This document shows positions 1-8,200 of a DNA stretch of 12,321 nucleotides, piece by piece. The notes beneath the pieces were generated by a model. The model searched no databases and was not told the DNA's origin. It was given only the letters and a program-made list of their open reading frames with translations. The stretch's first letter is position 1. Each line of letters starts with the position of its first letter. Position numbers and translations under genes: made by a program. This DNA is from Stephanodiscus triporus (Eukaryota > Bacillariophyta > Thalassiosirophyceae > Thalassiosirales > Thalassiosiraceae), in contig JALLAZ010000991.1 in the NCBI GenBank assembly GCA_036939755.1, forward strand, positions 1 to 12,321, given 5' to 3'.

Positions 1-585
1 TTTTAATTGTACCCATCGCCAGAGAGACCCACTGTATGTACCGCTTGGTATGTCTATGTGACGAAGTCATTAGTGTGGATGGGTGCTACTCTAAAAAATC
101 CCCTCTGGTGTTGAGGGGACCTACCACCATGGCCACGCGAACTGGGGGAAGCTATGAGAGCCCCCACATCACCACCACCTTGAGGAGAGCAAGAGCTGCG
201 CCGCCAACTCACTCCCCCGCTGTATCATCGCACGCCGTCGTCTGCTCTGCCGCCATTGCCGCCTTCCATCCGGCGAGGGAGCAGAGCCAGCCAGCAAAAC
301 GCCGCGCCGCAAAGAAGACTCCGCCCCCCCCGCCGGCCGCGCATCCGCCGCCCGACGACCGGAGGGAATCGAACCCCCCCCCCCTCCGCCGCCGCCGACG
401 CCACTCGTCGCAGCTCCCCCCCCCCTCCCTCCCCTTCCCCCTCCCCCACCCTCGGAAACGACGACTGCAGCACACGCTACAGCGTGCAAAAAAAAATGGT
501 ACGTTGTTTTGACTGCGTTGCTATCGCCGCTTTCCCTGCCGCTATTACGTGCTCTCAAATTTTGTGCTTGACTGAGCTTAAATAG
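1..585. other. Low-complexity region upstream of the transposase
   Basis: I see no gene I can support here. Open frames exist on both strands, but their translations are Pro/Arg or Gly/Arg runs produced by skewed base composition. A small perfect hairpin (CCCCTC at 100-105, GAGGGG at 113-118) lies near the start. The last part may hold the 5' end of the transposase gene: an ATG at 496-498 is followed directly by a donor-like GTACGT at 499, and an acceptor-like TTAAATAG ends at 585. No terminal inverted repeat or target-site duplication was found by eye. Confidence 0.6.
320..450. repeat. C-rich low-complexity tract (G-rich on the minus strand)
   Basis: The plus strand has C runs of 8 (324-331), 11 (374-384) and 10 (416-425), followed by several shorter runs up to 450, with CCG triplets between them. 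The minus strand therefore has more than four closely spaced G runs, which fits the pattern for G-quadruplex folding. The homopolymer lengths are also prone to sequencing error and length variation. Confidence 0.85.
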
Positions 586-624
586 GTATCGGTTCACGAT
601 GCCTACATCACCGGACAGAAGGTG

Positions 625-1465
625 ATGGGCCGGGCGGAGCGAAGGCTGGGTAAACTCTCAACAGGTTCACCCGAAGACCTGCGCTTTCGGGGTTTTTTCG
701 GTGTGTCTGCGGACGTTGCAGTGGAGGCGTGGGAGATGATGCGGAGCCACAATTTTCTCCCCCCTGATCCCAAGTTCCTTCACTATTTGTGGGCACTTGG
801 ATTCATGCGAATGTACCCCCCAAACGACGAAGCTCTCTCGAGGATGTTGGGGGGGAGTGACCCGAAGACGATCCACAAGTACATGTGGCCGTATATTGAT
901 TCCATTTTTGAATTGGATAACATTGTGGTAAGTTGATTGTTGCGTTTGCTTTGATTTAATGACCAGTCCCCTAATCTTCCTTTTCTGTGGCTAGATTCTC
1001 TTTGAAAACAGGAAGAAGGGAGACATCGGAAACGACTGTCTCCTTTCAGTAGACGGGACAGACTTCCGCCTCGCGATGGGCTATCAGAAGCCCTACTATT
1101 CCTACAAATTCAAGCGGAGTGGATACCGCTACGAGGTGGGTTTGAGCATCCTTTCGGGGGATATTTGCTGGTGGCATGGGCCGTACGAGCCTGGTGTTTG
1201 GAACGACGGAATGATTTTTGAGGATGCGTTGGCGAAAAATTTGGAGTTTGCGGAGCGGTGCGAGACAGATCGGGGTTATCGTGGGAGTGCCCCAGCAAAA
1301 GTAAAATGCCCGGGTGGCCTTTTGGAAGATCCAAATGATGACAAAAAGGCTATGTCGGCGAGGGTAAGAAGCCGACAAGAAACTGTCAACGAACGTTTTA
1401 AGAATTGGGGGATATTGAACACCCCCTACCGTCACAACATTTTTAAGCACCAACCCCTTGTTTAG
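625..1465 (+). CDS. PIF/Harbinger-like DDE transposase, C-terminus disrupted
   Basis: Exons 625-927 and 995-1465; the intron 928-994 (67 bases, GTAAGT...CTAG, phase 0) joins the frame cleanly. The product is 257 residues. Exon 1 carries a helical region (FRGFFGVSADVAVEAWEMM) of the kind preceding the catalytic domain in this family. Exon 2 holds the DDE core: VDGTDF (D121), WNDGMIF (D172) and RQETVNERFK (E230), plus ETDRGYRG near 193. The enzyme would cut and rejoin element DNA. As I recall, diatom relatives run about 25 residues further, ending in a PLF.VEY-like tail; here the frame stops after RHNIFKHQPLV and the tail lies out of frame at 1452-1484. Translation stays open and family-like back to 586 (DAYITGQK), so an upstream exon is likely. 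The simplest is ATG 496-498 spliced 499-585, giving 271 residues. The enzyme is probably inactive or non-autonomous. Confidence 0.82.
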
Positions 1466-1484
1466 CGTAGAATATAATGATTAA
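1452..1484 (+). pseudogene. Stranded out-of-frame C-terminal tail of the transposase
   Basis: One base out of frame with the main exon, this stretch reads NPLFSVEYND and then a TAA stop. That resembles the terminal residues I recall for diatom relatives of this transposase. Between it and the last in-frame family residues (RHNIFKH, ending at 1450) about 18 codons of the usual sequence are missing. The simplest reading is an internal deletion, not a multiple of three, that joined the two parts in different frames. The family tail is recalled, not searched. Confidence 0.55.
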
Positions 1485-1600
1485 GAATATATTTAGGCTT
1501 TAGTTGTTTCTTATTTTTTATTGTAAAGTTCTAATTATTCTAAATTTTAGTTGCTTTTAAATCTCATATGTCTAACTTGTAAATCATGTATCCTTCGTGA

Positions 1601-1640
1601 AAAACTTACAAAACTTACGTGAAAACTTACGTGATTCACG
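1601..1640 (+). repeat. Short tandem repeat AAAACTTACGTG
   Basis: Two perfect 12-bp copies lie at 1610-1621 and 1622-1633, preceded by a partial copy AAAACTTAC at 1601-1609. The last copy runs into a small inverted repeat (CGTG ATT CACG, 1630-1640). The role is unknown; it may be a remnant of the transposon's 3' flank or a simple slippage product. Confidence 0.75.
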
Positions 1641-1665
1641 AAATCTTAAAATTTCCGCCCCTCTC

Positions 1666-1699
1666 CACACACACACACGCACACGCACAGACACACACA
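1666..1699 (+). repeat. Imperfect (CA)n microsatellite
   Basis: An alternating CA tract is interrupted by CG and GA steps (CACACACACACACGCACACGCA, then GACACACACAG). It is non-coding and likely variable in length. Confidence 0.9.
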
Positions 1700-2400
1700 G
1701 AAAGACAGACTGAAATATTATTAGGTACGATAAGAAGTTATTCCCTTACATACATACACTTAAGGAACCACTCCTCGAATGAATCGAATCGAAGGGAGCC
1801 AAAGCGTTGAATTTCTGCTTCTCAACCAACGATTTTCCAAACCTTTCCCCAAAACCTGCTAACTTAGAAAAACAGCCAAAAAATCGCGTTGACTTGTCCC
1901 CAGGAAATAAAAAAAGGACTGAGGGCAGGGTTGTTGCTGTTTCAATAGAGAGAGAAGAAGCCTCCCGCCCCACCCGATACGTGCCGCCGCCGTCGCCCTT
2001 CCTACCCCGTTGATGAAGAATCCCCCGCCTCCAAAAGCGACACCCCTCATCACGAAGCCGATGGCTGGATCGTCAGGGTAAGGTCCCCGCGGCGAAGCGT
2101 GGCTCGTTGTTCTTCCTCCCGCCGTGAATTCCTGTTGGAAAAGTATTAGTTCCCACGTCAACCGCCCTGAAATACTTCAACAATAATGGTGCTTCAACAA
2201 GACCTCTTGGTTGAACATGAACATGGTGTTGAACTTTACTCACATGGGAAATGCCGTACGCCACGTCTACCTCTTCCTTTACCCTCTTGCTGTTGTCGTT
2301 GAACTGTGCTGGTGCAGCCGACTAATGCCCGTTGTTGATGGCAGTCTTTTCCCTGCCTAAAAGTACTCTCACAAAGTTTTTGACTCTCCGCCCTCTTGCC

Positions 2401-2487
2401 ATGGTCTATCGTCAGTCTTCCGTCCCTCCTCATGGAGGCTGCTTTGTCGGCCGCAGTCGCCGATGGAGTCATTTCACCATTAAATGA
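2401..2487 (+). promoter_or_regulatory. Candidate upstream ORF overlapping the SANT-like gene start
   Basis: The first ATG before the main start is at 2401, in a different frame, with purine at -3 and G at +4 (GCCATGG). It opens 28 codons ending in TGA at 2485-2487, past the main ATG at 2432. The main ATG has a poorer context, with C at -3. If both lie in the mature mRNA, ribosomes would need leaky scanning to reach the main frame. If the mRNA starts between 2401 and 2432, or an upstream intron removes 2401, the uORF does not exist. Confidence 0.4.
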
Positions 2488-4719
2488 TGGTGGCAAGAAG
2501 GTAAACGAAGGTGGCGTTGAGTCCAAGGATGGTGCTGATGATGACATGCTGGCTGCTCAACACCGACCGCCCATGCCCTCCATGATGAGCAGTTCCGTAG
2601 GGAATGGTATGGTTAATGCCTCCGAGGTCGATCTTTCTTCGGTGATGGCCGCAGTTGCTGCCCAATCTCATGCGGCCATAGAAGCGGAACCATTCACTCT
2701 GGCTTCGGAAGGTTCGTTAGAGAAGCGAAACCCCCTCCGCCGGGGTAAGTGGACGGCGGAAGAAGAAGCCTACGCCAACCGTCTAATTCAAGAGTTCAAG
2801 GAGGGTCTACTGCCCCTCACCGATGGAACCACGCTTCGTACCTTTTTATCCAAATTGTTGAATTGTGATCCGATGCGTATCTCGAAAAAATTTGTTGGCA
2901 GCAATTGCATAGGGAAGCAAATCTTTCGTCGGCGTAGTGCCGACGTGAATAATTTGACTCCCGATGAGATCGAAAGGACTCGATTTGAGCTCAGCGAGTT
3001 GGAAAAAAAGTTTTTGGATCGGGTTGCGCAGAGCAAGAGTTCCAAGGGAGGCGGTACTGGAGGTACGTCCAAGAGTTCTAGAGTTGGCGGAAACATGTCC
3101 TCGTCGCGTGAAGGAGGGGCATCGGGGAACAACATGAACAAGTCCGCTGCCGCCGTCGGACGAGCGCTTCTTGGAAGCAAAGCGCCGCAGACACACGCGT
3201 CGCAGGGCAGTGCTGATATGGATGGAGCGGGGGGGTTGCTGGCGCAGTTGCAGGCGAACCCGGGCATGTTTGACGATAACACGGCAGGATCATTCTTCAG
3301 TGGCGGATCTCAGGCAGGCGGTCTTGGTAAGATATTCATCATGTCCGAAATGTCCTTGTACCTACGGTATCTTCCGTCGAAGGTGCTCACTCATTACATC
3401 TCCGCCCATTTTTTCCCTTCCATTTCCAGGAAACATGAACACCAATGCTTCCCTCACTAACCTGATGCTCCAGACTGGAATGTCTCGCAATCAAATTTCT
3501 CTATTAGCTGGCAAAGGTGTATACTCAAGTGCATCCCTTGCCAACATGCTTGGTAAGCAACGATCTTTTGATCAGCTCATGAGCCTCGACTTTCAAAGCA
3601 TGCAGAGCATTGATAATTTGGCAAATCTGATCCATGCCGGCATGCCGAACACTGGAGTTCCCAAGGCTCAAATGAAGAATATGGAGTGGGGAACTCAATG
3701 GGCTGGAGCTCCAGCCCCTGGACACTTATCCTACGGAGGAGAGGCTAAGGGATCAATTGAAAACTTGGTCCGGGTACTGTCGGGGGGTGCCGTCGGTGAT
3801 ACCAATTATGTCAACAACCGTGCCAATGCCACCAACTTTAGTAACTTTCTCCAGGGTACGACCCAGCAGGGCACTAATATAGCAGGTGGCCAAATAGGAG
3901 GGGCACCGACGAACGATTTTGCCAACTTTATCCAAAGCCTGCAGCAGCAGCAGCATACTCAGCAACAGGGTAATAACATAAATTACAGCAATATTCTCCA
4001 GAACATGGCATCGGGGAACGCGGGTGGCACCTCATTGCTTCAGAATAGCAATAATCAAAATATTGGCGGAAGCAATGATTTGATGAACATGCTAAACCAG
4101 TCTGCGCCATCGACGGGCAATTTTACTCAGCAGCAGAGCTTTAACCCATTTATGCAGCAGCTCAATCCTCAATTTGGGGGGATAAGTCAAGGAAATCCGA
4201 TGATGCAGTTTCTTGCCCAAGCAGGTAAATAGTTGATTTGTGCATGCTTATGTGTGCTTGTTGGCTCAAAAGTTCTTGTCGTCCCTTTTCATGCATTAAT
4301 AATTGATTCTTTTCGGTCATACAACTGGCTCAGGTGGCGCTAACAACATGGCCAATCTCTTAAGCCAGCAGAATGGATACGCTGGTCTCGCTGGGGGGCT
4401 GAACAACCCCCTCGGAAACTTAGGCACTGCTTTGGGTGGTAACTTTGATAACTTCGGATCTAACTTCAACACTGCTCGCGCAGGAAACCAACAAAACACG
4501 GCGGCGTTGCTTCAACAGCTTATTGCGCAACAAAATAGTGGCGGTGGGGCAAACAATAATCGGTCCGGAGCTCCGAATGCTGATCAGGGTTTGGACCAAA
4601 AACACAGTGGCGATATCAATCCAACTTCTGGGAATAAGCGAAGTATCGATAAAATGGAAAGCGGTGGTGAGGGCGATGTGGATGGTAGGCCGAGGAAGAA
4701 GCAGATGGTGGCCTTATAA
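2432..4719 (+). CDS. SANT/Myb-like domain protein with Asn/Gln/Gly-rich tail, probable nuclear regulator
   Basis: Exons 2432-3326, 3430-4224 and 4334-4719; introns 3327-3429 (103 bases, GTAAGA...CCAG) and 4225-4333 (109 bases, GTAAAT...TCAG), both phase 1 in Gly codons. The product is 691 residues. At about 103-198 lies the conserved block RRGKWTAEEEAYANRLI, then GTTLRTFLSKLLNCDPMRIS, KKFVG and CIGKQ, ending in a charged helix (ELSELEKKFLDRV). KWTAEEE resembles the start of a SANT/Myb helix. I recall this block from many diatom and oomycete proteins of unknown function; no search was possible. The remainder is low-complexity: Gly/Ser-rich at about 200-290, then Asn/Gln-rich with a Gln run near 470-478. 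A basic PRKKQ near the C-terminus could be a nuclear signal. ATG 2432 is the first in frame. DNA binding is inferred. Confidence 0.8.
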
Positions 4720-5085
4720 TCGATCGCACTCTTGTCAGATTTTGTAATTCTGTTGATTCATGAACATGCTTTACATGCATCACGCAGCCGCCGCCCACCA
4801 AGTGGTCAATGCGTTCTGGCAGGGGGGAACACTTGCATTGTTTTTCAGCTGTTTTTAGTCATATTAATCGGTTAATAGTGATTATATTATTGACACTGTT
4901 AATTTGGCGACTCGAATAAGCTTAATTTACATCTATTCTCCCTTTCCACACACGATTCCCAGTTGACGAAATCAGAGGTGGCGCAATCATTAATTTCAAG
5001 CTGCCCACTCCTGATGTTCTTCATCGTCTCCACACGAAGCTAGTCTGGCTTGCTTTTACCCACAGCATAAACACATGTGCACCTA
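4720..5085. other. Convergent intergenic region
   Basis: This gap of about 366 bases separates the 3' ends of the SANT-like gene (+) and the glycosyltransferase gene (-). It should hold both 3' UTRs and polyadenylation sites. I see no canonical AATAAA, no convincing open frame and no clear structured RNA. It has an AT-rich middle around 4855-4930. Confidence 0.6.
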
Positions 5086-8034
5086 TTATTTGTAAGAAAC
5101 AACTAAAGAAACAATCTCGTCTTCAACAAGATCATCAGCGTAGACATCATGGGTGCCCCACAGTTGTTGCCCCGTGGTTGAAATGCTGTAATGAGGCTTC
5201 GACTTCTTTAAAATAATTCTGCTTCTTAGATTCTGACTACTGCTCTCGTATACCAAGGCAGCCTTGGAGAGTCCTGGTAGGTCGGTGGATGCGATCATTA
5301 CATTTCGTTCAGGGTCATTGAATCGAAACGCACCGAGGTCATTTTTGTCCACCTGAACACAATTAACGCGTTTCGGGGTAAACATGGTGAACGTAAGATG
5401 AAGAGCAAATAGCATAGATTTTGAGAACTAACCGACAGGATCATGACATTCCCTATTGCATCGCTATCCAGGCCTTCAACTTTCTTCCGGTTATACCCCT
5501 CCCGAGTCATTAATCCCGGACTAAACTTGAACAGTGGTTCATTTCCAACAGCATTGTTCAAAGCCAAACCTAGGGCGCAAGGCCCACTCAACATCAACCC
5601 AGGCTCCGTTCGTACTTTCCAATTCTCTATTTGGTCTTCGCCGGAAAATTTACACACGGTTCTTTCCATATCATACATGTCGGCCCGATTGGAAACGAGA
5701 TTGACCATCCACTCCACCACATTGGCCAAGACAGGATGTGCAGGGGCCGAGCCGAGGAGGCCATTCCATAGACAGAATTTTTCGTCCGCAAAAGATCCGA
5801 CCGCGTCAAGTGGAGCGAAGAAGGCCAAATCCGGGGACAAAAACGTGTCCAAGTTTGTATTCAACATCACATCAACATCGACATAGATACCGCCTTCTTG
5901 GAATAGGACTAGGTAACGAAAGAAATCGGCCTGCGAAACAGGAAAGCATAAGATTGATCGATAAGACCTTGCTTAATATACAACCGAGCAAAGTCTCTAC
6001 CTTGTATGCGCCAGGTAAAAGAGCATCAAATACTGAAGCAAAACGTGGAGGATAGTTTGTCTCGATGAAATGCCGTGCTGTATCATCCGTGTAAAACCTA
6101 TACTGCCATCCAGAAGCTTTCCACGTATTTTGCAATCGTAGCAGCTGAGGATACTTCTCCATATCTATTTGCTCAAAATAAGTTTGATGAATTATCCGCG
6201 GAATTCGATTCTGTCGAGCAGCATGCGACAAGCTCTCGCCAGAAGTAGTTCGAGGACGCGCAAGTCCAGTAACTTCAACATCAATTTTGACTCGTGAACT
6301 CTTCGTATTCTCTCCGCTGCATATTGCAGCGACAGCACATTCACCACAAGTAGAAGCACAGTTCGAAAAGGACCCATATCTCGAAGATTGAAGGCAACGA
6401 TTGCAAAACCAACCCGGCTCACATCTATGAATATTTCTAAGCTCCATTTGGATTGATTCCTTGTGGTGTCTGGTTGATTTCCTGTTGTTGTTGTACTCTT
6501 TTATTTTCACAGAGACCATATTTGATTGGTTGGAGACACCGATTTCGTCCTCGAAGGAGATCGACTTTGAAGACGTGAAAATCAGATAATGCCTCCGTTC
6601 ATCGCTCTTTTGGTGCATTTGTTCATTCTTCAGAAACCGCGAAACGTCCCAGCCATTGATTGAATCAAAGAGTGAAACAGACACTCGGTCACAGCAGTTT
6701 GCAATAATATCATCACCGCCATTTGCAAAATCACACGTCAGAGTAGCGAGTCCCCATACTGAACTAGTGCTTTTGAAGTCCTTACTTTCTATTTCGGTGA
6801 GAAGCTTGTTAGCAAATGTCGACTGAAAGCTGAGTTCTTTATTGACCTCATTGTAAGGAGATATCCCAACCGAATGCTCAAAGGGAGGGATGCATAGGTA
6901 CCCAAGATGATTGGGAGGAAATGCTGCAAATATTGTTGTCACCTGACTTGAAATGGCGGACGCCTTTCTCAATTCATCATCAGGAGTTGGCACATTTGAA
7001 AATATTGCATACCCAACTCTGGAGTTACAGTTTCCTCCTCCTAGCTCATTCTGATGTCGATCCGTTTTTGATCGTCCCATCATGGAGAAAACGTCATCGA
7101 CTTGGGGTCGAGATTTATGCAACACAACGGAATCACTCATTTGCATCCCACCTATATTGTAAGCTAGGCAATGCAAATCCGAAAATTTGTGATTCATTGG
7201 AGATATTTCCTGACAACTTTTGATTGCCTGAGATGAAGCATTGACATCAGAGCTATGGATGGCAATAACGTCAAGGTCCATTAAATCAGATCTGGCAATC
7301 CAATATGGAGGCAACACTGGTTGCTCGTACTGTGGTAGTAGTTGCAAAAGTGTCGTCGGAATGGCAACCGAAATATTTTGCTCCCGCGAACATCTTTCCG
7401 CGGAGCTGTTCGCACTTCGGACCAAAGAGTCAAATATCCTAAGTCGGCGCTTCTCCCGTAGGAGCATCTCAACAACGGCACTGTTGGGCCGCGTTTTTAT
7501 GATCACATCTAGGGGGTAGAAATGAGGTTCCAAAAGTGCGCCCTCCATTTCTTTGTAAGATATTGGGATGTGAAGCTCTGATCTAATCTCTTCTCTCCAC
7601 CTTGACATTGTTTCGTACCTCGTACAATCTCGAACGAATTGATCCCACATATTCCCGAGGTGACCGCCCTTGATGGATCCGCGTGGCCCGACAAGCACTA
7701 TGACACAATGATAAAATATTATTAGGAATAACATCCCAAAAATCGCCACATGTATTGGATTTCTCTGTGTGATGTGAGATTTCAATCGATGTAAAAATTT
7801 GCGCGGCAATCCACGCCAATATATTGGTCTTGGACGACACATTAACCACCGCCCACGTCTCTGCGCAACCATATCCGCTCCGGCTGAGCTAGAGCGAGCG
7901 AATTGTCCAGGAGATGTATCCGATGGTCGTGCTGCATTATTGAGATTGGATTCGCTCTTCAGCATAGACGTCCGGCGGACAATTGCCATCTTCTCGCGGG
8001 TGAGCAATCCCAATTCCGGGCTCTTGACCGTCAT
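5086..8034 (-). CDS. GT32-type glycosyltransferase (DXD, Och1-like), type II membrane protein
   Basis: Minus-strand exons 8034-6001, 5930-5433 and 5352-5086; introns 5931-6000 (70 bases, GTAGAG...GCAG) and 5353-5432 (80 bases, GTTAGT...TCAG), both phase 0. The product is 932 residues. A basic N-terminus of about 93 residues precedes one membrane segment at about 94-116 (VAIFGMLFLIIFYHCVIVLV), as in Golgi type II enzymes. The catalytic domain starts near 611 with IPRIIHQTYF. Across the first intron comes ADFFRYLVLFQEGGIYVDVDV, whose DVD (D696, D698) is the metal/sugar-nucleotide DXD motif. The family transfers sugars such as mannose to glycans or lipids; donor and acceptor cannot be read here. 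Residues 120-535 match nothing I know and contain possible N-glycosylation sites (NSS, NIS, NAS, NQS). Seven Cys cluster at 538-572. ATG 8034 is the first in frame; the frame stays open to 8169 without another ATG. Confidence 0.9.
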
Positions 8035-8200
8035 TGCTCCCCTCTGTGACCATGTGGTGCGCGACGTCTGGAGCGAAGGTTTGGTATGTAGGAGTAGTAG
8101 AGTAGTTGTACGTACGTTTGACCTCAAATGACCACCACTCGCGCCGCCACCAACGAACGTCGACGACAACTTTTAATCGTTAAAATCGACCACATCATGC
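8035..8200. promoter_or_regulatory. Divergent promoter region between glycosyltransferase and Nudix genes
   Basis: Only about 166 bases separate the two start codons on opposite strands, so both promoters and 5' UTRs must share or overlap this space. It contains the self-complementary GTACGTACGT-type run at 8108-8117 and ATGCAT near 8197. I see no clear TATA box. No specific factor site can be assigned. Confidence 0.5.

Larger units (their letters stand above)
1485..2431. other. Intergenic region between the transposase and the SANT-like gene
   Basis: No gene is supported. The first part is AT-rich and may be the 3' flank of the transposon copy. Simple repeats follow at 1601-1699. The part from about 1800 onward is probably promoter and 5' UTR of the downstream gene. 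An alternative first coding exon could sit at 2013-2077: ATG, 21 codons, then donor GTAAGG at 2078. Splicing to 2416 would keep the frame of the downstream gene. The implied intron of 338 bases is much longer than any other in the window, so I do not adopt it. Confidence 0.55.

Noticed and set aside
36..512. Open frame of 158 codons on the plus strand with a good-context ATG at 129
   Set aside because: The translation is mostly Pro/Arg/His runs from the C-rich tract with no recognisable domain, and its phase does not fit splicing at 499/585 into the transposase.
169..597. Minus-strand open frames of 82 to 142 codons over the same tract
   Set aside because: They are Gly/Arg-rich products of the G-rich complement of low-complexity DNA, with no domain or splice support.
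1666..1699. CA-rich repeat considered as part of a CRISPR-like or structured array
   Set aside because: It is a simple dinucleotide microsatellite with no spacers.
1807..2013. Open frame of 68 codons upstream of the SANT-like gene
   Set aside because: It has no ATG at its start, no recognisable motif and low-complexity content; more likely 5' flank.
2788..3282. Minus-strand open frames opposite the SANT-like exon 1
   Set aside because: They are complements of a well-supported conserved coding exon and carry no motifs of their own.
5443..5886. Plus-strand open frame of 147 codons opposite the glycosyltransferase catalytic domain
   Set aside because: The minus strand holds the DXD motif and conserved core in a frame continuous across introns; the plus-strand frame is a shadow.
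7799..8131. Plus-strand open frame overlapping the 5' end of the glycosyltransferase
   Set aside because: It opposes the coding region for the N-terminus and membrane anchor and has no domain signal.
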